Assembly (NCBI GenBank): GCA_944321635.1
Contig: CALULY010000005.1
Coordinates: 1 to 64,000, forward strand
Length of the DNA stretch: 64,000 bases
Reading direction: 5' to 3'
DNA from: an uncultured Bacteroidaceae bacterium
Lineage (GTDB): Bacteria; Bacteroidota; Bacteroidia; Bacteroidales; Bacteroidaceae
The translations under genes and the position numbers were made by a program. The notes under the pieces were generated by a model. The model searched no databases. It was not told the origin of the DNA and saw nothing but the letters and a program-made list of their open reading frames with translations. How positions within the stretch are numbered: position 1 is the stretch's first letter; each line of letters begins with the position of its first letter. Positions 16,688 through 26,495 of this stretch are shown here, in pieces.

Positions 16688-18715
16688 TTACAATCCTAAT
16701 GAATCAATCAGCGAATCATCGACGAAATTGGGCATTGTCACCCTCAAATCGGGCGTTTTGTCCATCTCACGCCTGATCGCGTCAACGGCTCCTTTGTTCC
16801 TTGCCCAACTGCGGCGGGCGATGCCATTGTCCACATCCCAGCTGAGCATCATACGGATGTTTTGCTCAGCCTGCTCGCTGCCGTCGATGACCATCCCGAA
16901 ACCGCCGTTGATGACCTCGCCCCAGCCGCAGCCTCCTCCGTTGTGGAGCGAGACCCACGTTGCGCCACGGAACGAATCGCCTATCACATTCTGCACTGCC
17001 ATATCGGCTGTGAACTTTGAGCCGTCATAGATGTTGGACGTTTCACGGTACGGTGAGTCCGTCCCCGACACATCATGGTGGTCACGGCCAAGCACCACTG
17101 GCGCGGAAATCCGACCATCGCGGATAGCTTTGTTGAATGCAAGGGCTATCTTGGTGCGTCCCTCGCAATCGGCATAAAGGATGCGGGCCTGCGAACCCAC
17201 GACGAGATGATTGCGGCCTGCCTCGTGAATCCAATGGATGTTGTCCGCCAATTGGCTCTTGATGTCGTCTGTCGCGTGCTTGGATATGTCGGTAAGCACC
17301 TCTTCGGCCAACCTGTCCGTGACTGCCAAATCATCCGGATTGCAGGATGTGCAAACCCAGCGGAACGGGCCAAAGCCGTAATCGAAGAACATCGGCCCCA
17401 TTATGTCCTGCACGTACGAGGGGTAACGGAAAGAGCCATCAGCCCCCATCACGTCAGCCCCCGCCCTCGATGCCTCAAGCAGGAAGGCATTGCCATAGTC
17501 AAAGAAGTACATTCCACGTGCAGCCAGCTTGTTAATTGCCGCTACCTGCCTGCGGAGCGAAGCCTCGACCGCCTCCTTGAACCTTGCTGGGTCGGATGCC
17601 ATCATCTGTTTGGCCTCCTCAAATGTGTAGCCGACAGGATAGTAGCCGCCCGACCATGGATTGTGGAGCGATGTCTGGTCAGACCCGAGATCCACGTTGA
17701 TGCCCTCGTCCACGAGCCTTTCCCAGAGGTCAACGACGTTGCCTTGATATGCAAGCGAGACCACCTCCTTGCCGTCCACGGCTTTGCGTATCCTCGGGAT
17801 GAGTTCATCAAGCGACTCATAGACCTCGTCCACCCAACCTTGGGAATAGCGTGTCTGCACCGCCTTGGGATTGATCTCTGCCACGACACCGACGACACCG
17901 GCAATAACCGCCGCCTTAGGTTGGGCACCTGACATCCCGCCAAGGCCGGAAGAGACAAACAGTTTCCCCTTTGCCGTCCCATGACCGCCTTGCTTGTCAA
18001 TCTTGCGTGCGGCGTTGAGGACAGTTATGGTCGTCCCGTGGACTATTCCCTGAGGGCCTATGTACATATAGGATCCTGCCGTCATCTGCCCATATTGCGA
18101 CACCCCGAGGGCATTGAAGCGTTCCCAGTCATCGGGTTTTGAATAGTTTGGGATGACCATGCCGTTTGTCACCACCACCCGTGGCGCACGCTGATGCGAC
18201 GGGAACAGCCCCAGCGGATGACCAGAATACATGACGAGCGTCTGTTCATCGGTCATCGTCGCCAAAAGCTGCATGGTCAAACGGTACTGGGCCCAGTTCT
18301 GGAACACAGCACCATTGCCCCCGTAGGTGATCAGCTCATGGGGGTGTTGCGCGACAGCCTTGTCGAGATTGTTGCTGATCATCATCATTATCGCCGCAGC
18401 CTTGCGGGATTTGTGGGGATAGGCATCGATGGGGCGGGCAAAGATTTCGTAATCGGGACGAAACCTATACATATATATTCTCCCGTAGGTGTTCAACTCA
18501 TCCAGGAATTCCTTTATCAAGACAGGATGGTGCTTGGGATGGAAGTAGCGCAACGCATTCCTCAGGGCCAGTTTTTTCTCTGACGGAGTGAGGATGTCCT
18601 TGCGTTTAGGCGCATGGTTGATAGTCGTGTCGTAGGGCTTGGGGGTTGGCAACTCATCGGGAATCCCGGCAAGTATCTCGCGTTGAAAATCAGTCAAATT
18701 GTCTTTCATGGTCAT
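16688..18715 (-). CDS. hutU: urocanate hydratase
   Basis: HutU converts urocanate to 4-imidazolone-5-propionate using tightly bound NAD+. The 675-residue product is at the long end for the family, as in other Bacteroidetes. Family segments include AQYRLTMQLLATMTDEQTLVMYSGHPLGLFPS, the NAD-binding region VSSGLGGMSGAQPKAAVIAG, DLGSDQTSLHNPWSGGYYPVG, FDYGFGPFRWVCTSCNPDDL and VSLHNGGGCGWGEVINGGFG. Two start codons six bases apart (18715 and 18709) are possible. It begins one base after the ftcD stop. Confidence 0.95.
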   Translation of the reverse strand: MTMKDNLTDFQREILAGIPDELPTPKPYDTTINHAPKRKDILTPSEKKLALRNALRYFHPKHHPVLIKEFLDELNTYGRIYMYRFRPDYEIFARPIDAYPHKSRKAAAIMMMISNNLDKAVAQHPHELITYGGNGAVFQNWAQYRLTMQLLATMTDEQTLVMYSGHPLGLFPSHQRAPRVVVTNGMVIPNYSKPDDWERFNALGVSQYGQMTAGSYMYIGPQGIVHGTTITVLNAARKIDKQGGHGTAKGKLFVSSGLGGMSGAQPKAAVIAGVVGVVAEINPKAVQTRYSQGWVDEVYESLDELIPRIRKAVDGKEVVSLAYQGNVVDLWERLVDEGINVDLGSDQTSLHNPWSGGYYPVGYTFEEAKQMMASDPARFKEAVEASLRRQVAAINKLAARGMYFFDYGNAFLLEASRAGADVMGADGSFRYPSYVQDIMGPMFFDYGFGPFRWVCTSCNPDDLAVTDRLAEEVLTDISKHATDDIKSQLADNIHWIHEAGRNHLVVGSQARILYADCEGRTKIALAFNKAIRDGRISAPVVLGRDHHDVSGTDSPYRETSNIYDGSKFTADMAVQNVIGDSFRGATWVSLHNGGGCGWGEVINGGFGMVIDGSEQAEQNIRMMLSWDVDNGIARRSWARNKGAVDAIRREMDKTPDLRVTMPNFVDDSLIDSLGL

Positions 18716-18716
18716 T

Positions 18717-20417
18717 CTATTTGTTTCCTGCTATTATCTTTTCCACTTTTTCGAGCAGCACAGCCTCGGAGACATTGGCCTTGCTTGCCAACTGTTCAGC
18801 CTCGGAGACAAGCCTGTCGGCGGCCTCGCGGTCTTTGAGCCCAGCCGAATTGATCTTGACATTGAGCATCGCGCCCATCATCGCAGCACGCACTGCCAGG
18901 ACACCTACGCCGACATCCGAGATCGAGTTGGGATTGCCATGCTCGGCCATCGCATCGAGTACCTCGAATGCCTTGTAGGCGCAGCGCATCGTCCGCAATG
19001 GGATCTCCGCCGCGTTAAGCGTGGCTTTTTGCAGGGCGGCTGAACGCGCGGCTTTCTCCTCTGGCGTGGACTTAGGCATTGCAAACACCTCCATGATGGC
19101 ATTGAACGCCTCGGTGTCCTCATCGACCAGAGCGACGAGTTCATCCATCACGGCGTGCCCTTTCTCCGCATATCCGGCGAAGAACTCCCAACGGTCGTCC
19201 CATCCGGGCTTATGCGCCGACAGGTTGGCCACCATCGTGCCGAGCGCACTTCCCAACGCGCCCATGTAGGCTGCCACCGAGCCGCCGCCCGGAGCAGGAG
19301 ATTCGCTGGCGGTCTCCTCGGCAAACGCCTCGCAGGTCATGTCAACCAAGCGCGGATGCTTGTCGGCGATGAGGGATTCTATCACCTTCTCGTCGGGATT
19401 GAACGGCGCGAGGTCGTCCAGACCGAGCGACTTGACCGCTATCTTCATCACTTCGCTCTCGGCAATGCCGTCCGAGCGGCGTTGTTTCCTGAGGAAATAC
19501 CTGCCCGCGTCCATCAACACGCGCTTTGGCACGAGACCCACGATCTCAGTGCCTGTCACCCTGACGCCACGGGCTGCGGCCTTTGCGCAGACTTCCTCAA
19601 ATGCCACGTGCAACGGGGTGGCATTGATGTCCGTGATGTTCATTGACACTTGGGCTATGCCATATTCCTTTATGTACCAGCCTATCGCCTTCGTGCCTTT
19701 CAGAGTGCCGGGGATGTAGACTTCATTGCCCTCGGCATCGAGCACCTTTTTGCCTGTGATGGGGTTGCCTTCCCTCTTGACGCGGCCACGCTCGCGGACA
19801 TCAAATGCGATGGCGTTGGCACGGCGCGTCGAGGTCGTGTTGAGATTGAAATTGACGGCGAGCAGGAAGTCGCGCGCGCCGATGATCGTCGCGCCGCTCC
19901 TGGCCGTGTCGTCGTTGAAGTCTGACGGCCCGAAGTCCGGGCGCGTCTCGGGGCATTCCAGCTTCTTGGCCAAGCCCTCGTACTCTCCTGCCCTGACGAC
20001 GGCGAGGTTCTTGCGGGACGGAGTGAACGCAGCCGCCTCATAACAATAGACGGGGATGGCTAGTTGCTCGCCCACCCTCTTTGCCAAGCCGCGCGCATAA
20101 TCCACCGTCTCCTCCATGGTGATGCCGCTCACCGGCACAAGGGGGCAGACATCGGTGGCGCCGATACGCGGATGCGCCCCATGGTGGTGGCGCATATCTA
20201 TCAATTCCTTGGCTTTGCTTATCGCCCTGAAAGCGGCTTCGCACACGTCTTCGGGTTCGCCTATGAACGTGACCACGGTGCGGTTGGTGGCATAGCCGGG
20301 ATCCACATTTAGCAGGGACACGCCGCTGACGGCTTTGATTTCAGCAGTGATTTGTTCTATCACTGCCATGTCGCGCCCCTCACTGAAGTTGGGGACACAC
20401 TCTATGAGTCTTTTCAT
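18717..20417 (-). CDS. ftcD: bifunctional glutamate formimidoyltransferase / formimidoyl-THF cyclodeaminase
   Basis: The protein transfers the formimino group of formiminoglutamate to tetrahydrofolate and then deaminates it to 5,10-methenyl-THF, feeding histidine carbon into the folate pool. The 566-residue product is a fusion: transferase domains at about 1-300 (IECVPNFSEGRD at the start, HPRIGATDVCPLVPV with the catalytic histidine, VNFNLNTTSTRRANAIA) and the cyclodeaminase from about 345 (ETASESPAPGGGSVAAYMGALGSALGTMVANLS). The fusion also occurs in animals. It is the first gene of the hut operon; no regulator gene is linked. Confidence 0.95.
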   Translation of the reverse strand: MKRLIECVPNFSEGRDMAVIEQITAEIKAVSGVSLLNVDPGYATNRTVVTFIGEPEDVCEAAFRAISKAKELIDMRHHHGAHPRIGATDVCPLVPVSGITMEETVDYARGLAKRVGEQLAIPVYCYEAAAFTPSRKNLAVVRAGEYEGLAKKLECPETRPDFGPSDFNDDTARSGATIIGARDFLLAVNFNLNTTSTRRANAIAFDVRERGRVKREGNPITGKKVLDAEGNEVYIPGTLKGTKAIGWYIKEYGIAQVSMNITDINATPLHVAFEEVCAKAAARGVRVTGTEIVGLVPKRVLMDAGRYFLRKQRRSDGIAESEVMKIAVKSLGLDDLAPFNPDEKVIESLIADKHPRLVDMTCEAFAEETASESPAPGGGSVAAYMGALGSALGTMVANLSAHKPGWDDRWEFFAGYAEKGHAVMDELVALVDEDTEAFNAIMEVFAMPKSTPEEKAARSAALQKATLNAAEIPLRTMRCAYKAFEVLDAMAEHGNPNSISDVGVGVLAVRAAMMGAMLNVKINSAGLKDREAADRLVSEAEQLASKANVSEAVLLEKVEKIIAGNK

Positions 20418-20438
20418 GTCTCAGATTGATTAACAAAT

Positions 20439-20468
20439 AGGTAAATTTTCTGTGCCTCAAATTTACCT
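20439..20468 (-). promoter_or_regulatory. putative hut operator overlapping the -7 element
   Basis: A perfect 10-bp inverted repeat, AGGTAAATTT (20439-20448) / AAATTTACCT (20459-20468), sits 22 bases before the ftcD ATG. On the minus strand its first arm contains TAAATTTG (20458-20465), an exact TAnnTTTG, with TTC about 19 bases further upstream in place of TTG. An operator placed over the promoter start is the simplest reading; a leader hairpin is the alternative. Confidence 0.5.
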
Positions 20469-20616
20469 TTTATTCAGCACATACGAAAAGAAAAAGGGGA
20501 AAAGACAAGCTTTTCTGCAAGCATGATTTGCTATCCATGCAAGCCACTCTGGAGACAGGCATTTCCATTATCCGCACCGCGTTTGCATAAATAATGCATA
20601 AAATAGCGATTATTTA

Positions 20617-20646
20617 TTGAATATTCCTTGCAGAATGTTTATTTTG
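20617..20646 (+). promoter_or_regulatory. promoter of the secreted adhesin-like gene
   Basis: TTG at 20617-20619, 19 bases, then TTATTTTG at 20639-20646. This is the Bacteroidetes -33/-7 layout with one mismatch in TAnnTTTG. It would give a leader of about 140 bases, in which I see no hairpin or gene. Confidence 0.5.
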
Positions 20647-20792
20647 GTTTAACTTGCCCAAGGAGAGACACGATGACGGCCCAGCCGCAAAGCTATGACA
20701 GCATCCGCGACATGACACCAGACTCGTATGGTGACAACACCGCCGCCAACCAGAGGCAACCATTCATTTTAATTAAATAAAATAAGGAACGC

Positions 20793-23700
20793 ATGAAGAA
20801 GCATCTACTACTTGGTTTATTAAGCAGTGTCCTGTGCGTTGCGAGCTATGCCCAATCGCCAGCCACGCAGCATGGAGGGCAAACGTTGACCACACAGGCC
20901 AGAATCAACTCTGTCGAGGACAAGCTCGAAAGTGCGCGACAACTCGAGCAAAGCAAGCCCCACGCCAAAGAAAGATGGGCGACAGTGGCCGGGAAACACC
21001 TATTGCGCGACAGACAAGGGCATCCCGTCGCAGTGCCACTGGAGCAAGGTGAGCTCAGGCTGGCCAAAGTCAGGCGCATCGACAGCGACATGGCACGCAT
21101 CACCTTGAATGTCAAGAATGACTGGGGTGACGGCTCGGGATACCAGCTACTGCTCGACCCCGACTGCATCCTCTATTTCCTGACTGAGAGCGGGCACATC
21201 AACCAGATATACGACGAGGCCGACTACAAGCTCCCGGCCGATGCCGATGTGTTGGAAAACTTCCTGACCGCAGGCGAAAGCGAGTCGGTGGATGTACCAG
21301 AGGGCGAATACGATTTCCTGCTCTTCAACCCCGCACCCACCACGGGCGAAATTTACATACCTGGTGGGATGTCAGAGGGTGATGACGTTAAGTTTGTCGC
21401 CGGGTATGAATACGTCTTCACCATGACCATGGAATTGCAGAGCGACAACTGCTCCGTGACCTGCGACACGCCGTCCGACCTCGCCGTGTCAGCAATCAAG
21501 TCACCCGTCAACGGGCTTGACCTCGGTGCGGACGAGGACGTGACCATCACAGTCACCAATGTTGGCAAGTCGGACGTGGCACAGTTTGAGGCCAGCTACG
21601 CCATCAACGGAGGCGCGACAGTCCGCGAGACAGTCAAGACGGCCATCCCGGCTGGCAGTTCGATGAATTACACATTTGACACCAAGGCTGACCTGTCGGC
21701 GGCTGGCAAGTACACCATCAAGGCTTCGGCCGATGCAGCCGACGATGCCATGACGCTCAACAACGCCATGACAGTGGAAGTGACGCACACCAGGGCGATG
21801 CTGCCGCCGTACAACTGCACATTCGAGGACGAAGACGACACCGACGAGTGGGACATGATCGATGCCAACCGCGACGGACTGACGTGGGAGATAACAAACT
21901 TCGGCGAGGGCATAGGCTTTGCCATACTCTACTACAACAACCTGATGCCGAGCGACGACTACATCGTCATGCGCAGCCCGATAGCCCTCACGGCAGGCGA
22001 TGCCTACATGGTCGTCGTCTACAACGGCATGGCCGAGGGCTACACCGAGAAGATGTCAGTGTTGTGGGGCACGACACCCGATGTCAACGAGATGACCGAG
22101 TTGCGGCGATTCGAGGGATTCACTGCGACCAACGAGGGCTACACCACACCTGTCAGCTTCACGGTGCCGGCGGACGGCAACTATTACTTCGCATTCCACG
22201 GCTACTCCGACGCTGACCAGGCCGGGGTGTTGCTCAACGAGGTCACAATAGACCAGGGCAACTACCAAGGCACGCCCGACCTGGCCATGGACAAAGTGAC
22301 CCTGCCAATGTCGAGCTGCTCGCTGGGCAACAGCGAGGCCATAAGCGCGACCATGACCAACAATGGTACGGCCGGCATACAAGCGTTCACCCTGACGTGT
22401 GAAATCAATGGCGAAACCCTGGCGACAGAGACTTTTGAAACTGGGATAGGCGTGGGCGAGACCGTCACTGTCAAGTTTGAGGCAAAAGCCGACTTCTCGG
22501 CCGAGGACACCTACGAAGTCACTGTCACAGCATCCGACATAGTGCCCGACAACGGACAAAACGAGGAAGTCATTACCGCCAACAACGCTGCCGAGGCCAC
22601 CGTCACGCACTTCACTCCAGCGGACGTGCCGCTCGTGGCATCCTTTGACGACGAGGAGCAGCGCGGATGGTGGACCAGCGACGGGTCATGGGTCTATGAC
22701 AACTGGAACTATGCTTACGCCTGCACGGGCACTACACCGCTCATCTCGCGCGGCGTGAACCTTGAGGCGGGGGCGACCTACACCGTCGAGTTCAACTACA
22801 TGGCCGGGCAGAACTTCTTCACACAGACCTACGACCGTTATGACATCCTATGCGGGCTCGACGGCACTGACCCACAAGGCTGGGAGGTCATCTACGCATC
22901 CGCTGACGAGTACACCAACGACCGCTTCGTCGACCGCAGCGTCAGCTTCAGCGTCGATGCCGACGGCGTTTATTCCGTGGCATTCCGCCAGACAGACCCT
23001 GTCGGCACATTCAGCATCGCGAAGATAAGCATCAGCAAGGCTGCCGACCACGACGTGGCCATCGAGCTGTCATCAGGACTGCCGACCATGCTGCCACAAG
23101 ACCAGATGGGAGGCATGACCATCGATGTGACAGTGACAAACAGGGGCAGCGAGACAGCATCAGGCACAGTCACACTGGACATTGACGGCAAGACTGCCGG
23201 CACTGCCACTTTCTCCGGTCTTAAGGGGGCGCAATCGACCACCGTCAGCGTGCCGGTGGCAGAGGGCGCGCTGACATCTGGCAGGATGCGGATAGAGGCC
23301 ACCGCCGCCATCGACGGCCATGAGGACGGCAACCAGAGCGACAACACCGCGTCGATGACCGTGACCATGCAAGTGACCGACGACATCCTCGCCTACGACA
23401 GCGTGTCCGATGACGACATAGCCTCCTACACCAACAGTGCCATAGGGCTGCAATCGGGCTACATCGTCGTCGGGATGCCGGTGCACATCAACAAGGCGAC
23501 GTGGCTCAAGGGCCTCCGCCTCGGCTGGGGCGAGACCGAAGCCAAGACATTCGATATGTACCTGTTCGACTACGACCCGGCAGCCACTCCCATCGAGCCG
23601 GGGTTGATGCCTGTCGGCGATGTGCTATTCATGTCATCCGCCGAGAAGGAGTACGGCACGTCCGTCACGTCCTACACATTCGACAAGGCGCAGCGGCTCG

Positions 23701-24140
23701 AGCCGGGCGACTACATGCTCGGTGTGGGCTACGAGGGCTACGGCCTGGCTGTCGACCGCATGTCTCCAGGACGTTTGTTCGCCGTGTCCGAGGAGGCCGG
23801 CCTTGGCTGGGTGGCCTATGACCAGGCATCCACGGGCTTAGGCACAGCTGTACTGCGCGCCATCATCGACAGTTCGCTCTCGGGCATCGACGAGACAAGC
23901 GATGACAACGGCGACGGAGGCATCCGCCTGTCCGTCGACGGCGGCACGCTGACCGTGACGAGCAACGGCGCTGCACTTGAGCACATCGGCATCCACGCCA
24001 TGTCGGGTGTCATCGTCAGCTCGACAACGGCTACAGGCACAGTCCACAGCCTCGATGTCTCATCGCTCGCCGCAGGGGTCTATGCGGCAAGGATAGAGAC
24101 AGCCTCGGGCATCGTGACACGCAAGTTCGTCGTCAGATGA
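20793..24140 (+). CDS. large secreted CARDB-repeat protein with type IX secretion sorting tail
   Basis: The 1115-residue product has a signal peptide (MKKHLLLGLLSSVLCVASYAQ) and a modular extracellular body. Repeated immunoglobulin-like CARDB segments appear (for example NVGKSDVAQFEASYAINGG, NNGTAGIQAFTLTCEINGE and NRGSETASGTVTLDIDGK), alternating with jelly-roll-like modules (CTFEDEDDTDEWDMIDANRD, ASFDDEEQRGWWTSDGSW). The last 80 or so residues form a typical T9SS type A sorting domain ending in LAAGVYAARIETASGIVTRKFVVR-like sequence, so the protein should cross the outer membrane by the Por system and be surface-bound or released. Function is probably adhesion; no catalytic motif is visible. 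Confidence 0.85.
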   Translation: MKKHLLLGLLSSVLCVASYAQSPATQHGGQTLTTQARINSVEDKLESARQLEQSKPHAKERWATVAGKHLLRDRQGHPVAVPLEQGELRLAKVRRIDSDMARITLNVKNDWGDGSGYQLLLDPDCILYFLTESGHINQIYDEADYKLPADADVLENFLTAGESESVDVPEGEYDFLLFNPAPTTGEIYIPGGMSEGDDVKFVAGYEYVFTMTMELQSDNCSVTCDTPSDLAVSAIKSPVNGLDLGADEDVTITVTNVGKSDVAQFEASYAINGGATVRETVKTAIPAGSSMNYTFDTKADLSAAGKYTIKASADAADDAMTLNNAMTVEVTHTRAMLPPYNCTFEDEDDTDEWDMIDANRDGLTWEITNFGEGIGFAILYYNNLMPSDDYIVMRSPIALTAGDAYMVVVYNGMAEGYTEKMSVLWGTTPDVNEMTELRRFEGFTATNEGYTTPVSFTVPADGNYYFAFHGYSDADQAGVLLNEVTIDQGNYQGTPDLAMDKVTLPMSSCSLGNSEAISATMTNNGTAGIQAFTLTCEINGETLATETFETGIGVGETVTVKFEAKADFSAEDTYEVTVTASDIVPDNGQNEEVITANNAAEATVTHFTPADVPLVASFDDEEQRGWWTSDGSWVYDNWNYAYACTGTTPLISRGVNLEAGATYTVEFNYMAGQNFFTQTYDRYDILCGLDGTDPQGWEVIYASADEYTNDRFVDRSVSFSVDADGVYSVAFRQTDPVGTFSIAKISISKAADHDVAIELSSGLPTMLPQDQMGGMTIDVTVTNRGSETASGTVTLDIDGKTAGTATFSGLKGAQSTTVSVPVAEGALTSGRMRIEATAAIDGHEDGNQSDNTASMTVTMQVTDDILAYDSVSDDDIASYTNSAIGLQSGYIVVGMPVHINKATWLKGLRLGWGETEAKTFDMYLFDYDPAATPIEPGLMPVGDVLFMSSAEKEYGTSVTSYTFDKAQRLEPGDYMLGVGYEGYGLAVDRMSPGRLFAVSEEAGLGWVAYDQASTGLGTAVLRAIIDSSLSGIDETSDDNGDGGIRLSVDGGTLTVTSNGAALEHIGIHAMSGVIVSSTTATGTVHSLDVSSLAAGVYAARIETASGIVTRKFVVR

Positions 24141-24158
24141 CCCAGTCATGACCACAGC

Positions 24159-24234
24159 ACTGCCCGCGCCGCAGACTGCCGGCGCGGGCAGTGCGACCCA
24201 CCATTGGCGCGTCCGGCAATGCCGGGCGCGCCAA
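24159..24234 (+). terminator. double hairpin between the T9SS-protein gene and the acyl-CoA ligase gene
   Basis: First stem ACTGCCCGCGCC (24159-24170) / GGCGCGGGCAGT (24181-24192); second stem TTGGCGCG (24204-24211) / CGCGCCAA (24227-24234) followed by CATTTTG. Together they probably end the upstream transcript. Confidence 0.65.
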
Positions 24235-24286
24235 CATTTTGTCCATTGCACACTTTGACTTACTTTTGTGCAAAAAACCATAAGAC

Positions 24287-25933
24287 ATGGACACGAGTTT
24301 CAACAGATTCATATACGACAGCATCCAGCAGCACTGGGAACTGGACGCGTTGACCGACTACAAAGGGGCGACACTGCAATACAACGACGTGGCACGCAAG
24401 ATCGAGAAGCTACACATCATGTTTGAGGCCAGCGGCGTTGCCAAAGGCGACAAGATCGCCCTCTGCGGCCGCAACAGCGCGCATTGGGGCGTGGCGTTCC
24501 TGGCCGTGCTGACCTACGGGGCGGTGGCGGTGCCCATACTGCACGAATTCAAGGCCGACAACGTGCACAACATCGTCAACCACTCGGATGCCAAGCTGCT
24601 GTTTGTCGGCGACATGGTGTGGGAAAACCTCAACGAGGCCGAGATGCCAAACCTCGAAGGCATCATCCTCATCAACGATTACAGCCTGCTCGTCTCACGC
24701 TCAGAGCGTCTCACCTATGCCCGCGAACACCTCAATGAAATGTTCGGCCGCCGCTATCCCCGCCAATTCCGCCGCGAGATGATCAGCTACCACGAGGACA
24801 GCCCCGAGGAACTGGCGATGATCAACTACACATCGGGCACGACAAGCTACTCCAAGGGCGTGATGGTTCCCTATCGCGCCTTGTGGTCCAACACCCGCTT
24901 CGCCTACGAGGTGTTGTCCTTGGAACCGGGTGACAAGATCGTGTCGATGTTGCCGATGGCTCACATGTACGGCATGGCATTTGAGTTCATCTACGAGTTT
25001 TGCTGCGGCTGCCACATCTATTACCTCACCCGCGTGCCAAGCCCGAAAATCATCTTCCAAGCGTTCAACGAGGTCAAGCCGCGCATCATCATCGCCGTGC
25101 CTCTCATCATCGAGAAGATCATCAAAAAGAGCGTCATGCCACGCCTCCAGACCACGACGATGAAGTTCCTGATGAAGCTGCCCCTGATCAACGACAAGAT
25201 CAAAGCCACCGTCCGCCAGCAAGTCATCGACGCCCTGGGCGGCAACTTCAAGGAAGTCATCATCGGCGGCGCGGCGTTCAACCAGGAGGTCGAGGCATTC
25301 CTGCACAGCATCCACTTCCCCTACACCGTCGGCTACGGGATGACGGAGTGCGCGCCGATAATAACCTACGAGGACTGGACACGCTTCGCCCAAGGCTCGT
25401 GCGGCAAGGCGGCACCGCGCATGGAGGTGCGCATCGACTCCCCCGACCCGCAGCACACCGTCGGCGAAATCGTCTGCCGTGGCATGAACGTCATGCTCGG
25501 CTACTACAAGAACGAGGAGGCCACCCGCCAGGCCATCGACCCCGACGGATGGCTGCACACGGGCGACCTGGGCGTGATGGACGGCGAGGGCAACGTCTTC
25601 ATCAAAGGGCGCAGCAAGAACATGCTGCTCGGCCCGTCGGGACAAAACATCTACCCCGAGGAAATCGAGGACAAGCTCAACAACCTCCCCTACGTCACCG
25701 AGTCGATCATCGTGCAAAAGGACGACAAGCTCGTCGCCCTCATCTACCCGGACTTTGACCAAGCCTTCAAGGACGGCGTGCCCGACAGCCAGATCCCCGC
25801 ACTGATGGAGCAAAACCGCGTGCAGCTCAACGCGCTGCTCCCCGCCTACTCGCAGGTGGCGTCGGTCAAAATCTACAACGAGGAGTTTGAAAAGACCCCG
25901 AAGAAGAGCATCAAACGCTTCCTCTACCAATGA
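24287..25933 (+). CDS. AMP-forming long-chain acyl-CoA ligase family protein
   Basis: The 548-residue product is an adenylate-forming enzyme that would activate a fatty acid with ATP and join it to CoA. Visible core motifs are INYTSGTTSYSKGVM (A3, about residues 180-194), YGMTECAPIITYEDW (A5, near 347), the aspartate in DGWLHTGDLGVMDGEGNVFIKGRSKNM split over A7-A8, and a C-terminal lysine in EEFEKTPKKSIKRFLY (A10). It resembles short FadD-like enzymes of Bacteroidetes. Exact acyl preference is not deducible. The gene is monocistronic, between two terminators. Confidence 0.9.
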   Translation: MDTSFNRFIYDSIQQHWELDALTDYKGATLQYNDVARKIEKLHIMFEASGVAKGDKIALCGRNSAHWGVAFLAVLTYGAVAVPILHEFKADNVHNIVNHSDAKLLFVGDMVWENLNEAEMPNLEGIILINDYSLLVSRSERLTYAREHLNEMFGRRYPRQFRREMISYHEDSPEELAMINYTSGTTSYSKGVMVPYRALWSNTRFAYEVLSLEPGDKIVSMLPMAHMYGMAFEFIYEFCCGCHIYYLTRVPSPKIIFQAFNEVKPRIIIAVPLIIEKIIKKSVMPRLQTTTMKFLMKLPLINDKIKATVRQQVIDALGGNFKEVIIGGAAFNQEVEAFLHSIHFPYTVGYGMTECAPIITYEDWTRFAQGSCGKAAPRMEVRIDSPDPQHTVGEIVCRGMNVMLGYYKNEEATRQAIDPDGWLHTGDLGVMDGEGNVFIKGRSKNMLLGPSGQNIYPEEIEDKLNNLPYVTESIIVQKDDKLVALIYPDFDQAFKDGVPDSQIPALMEQNRVQLNALLPAYSQVASVKIYNEEFEKTPKKSIKRFLYQ

Positions 25934-25962
25934 CCCCCACCCCCACGGGCGGACAAGAGACG

Positions 25963-26007
25963 GCGGCAGGCAGTGCGAGGGACGACACCCCCACTGCCTG
26001 CCGCTTT
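25963..26007 (+). terminator. terminator after the acyl-CoA ligase gene
   Basis: A perfect 13-bp inverted repeat, GCGGCAGGCAGTG (25963-25975) / CACTGCCTGCCGC (25992-26004), followed by TTT. Confidence 0.75.
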
Positions 26008-26063
26008 CGCATCAGCCCGTCCCCAGCATGACCCGGCGCGATGGCGGCTGATGCCGGGGGTGG

Positions 26064-26091
26064 GTAGAGACGTGGCACGCCGCGTCTCTAC
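26064..26091. repeat. isolated 28-bp palindrome of the GTAGAGACG family
   Basis: Arms GTAGAGACG and CGTCTCTAC surround a short centre. It is the same repeat that is arrayed at 46368-46918, here alone between convergent genes and about 50 bases from element copy 3. Confidence 0.85.
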
Positions 26092-26139
26092 AACCAGTGT
26101 GCGGATTTCCATGGATTGCAACAGGTGGGAAACATGACG

Positions 26140-26316
26140 AGGCCAGGCATAAACTTCGACAGGGTCAGACACAAAGTTGCGGAGGGTCTGACATAAACTT
26201 CAATAATGTCTGACATAAAGTAAAAACAAAACTTTTGAATATATAAACATAACTTTTGTTTATATAAACAGAAGTTTTGAATATATAAACAAAACTTCTG
26301 AATATACTTTATGTAC
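26140..26316 (-). repeat. dispersed 22-bp-period element, copy 3
   Basis: Left units begin at 26146, 26168, 26190 and 26212 (GGCATAAAC, GACACAAAG, GACATAAAC, GACATAAAG; an exact 22-bp step). The centre, about 26221-26304, has four 21-bp units nearly identical to copies 1 and 2 and in the same orientation as copy 2. The right arm is cut to a single ACTTTATG unit at about 26307. It lies between convergent genes. Confidence 0.85.
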
Positions 26317-26495
26317 GGGGGGAAAGGAACTTTTGGCCAGACCCTTTGCAAGTTTAGGCCAGGCCTTGATGCGAAAAGGGTGCGACGGCACGGACGCTAC
26401 GGCACGTTCATCGAGTGCGGCAATTACCCCCGCTGCAAGTTCACGATGCACGGTCAGGCCGCCAAGGCCGCCTGCACGGCACAGGCATGAAGCAA
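26317..26495. other. gene-free stretch between element copy 3 and the phosphatase gene
   Basis: No gene, promoter or conserved RNA is visible here. Confidence 0.5.

Noticed and set aside
24701-25930. 409-codon minus-strand open frame inside the acyl-CoA ligase gene
   Set aside because: It is the antisense shadow of a strongly recognised gene in GC-rich DNA, without its own family motifs.
26088-26351. Small protein with repeated YIQKFCL segments
   Set aside because: The frame is a by-product of the 21-bp tandem units in element copy 3; similar frames appear in several phases and copies.
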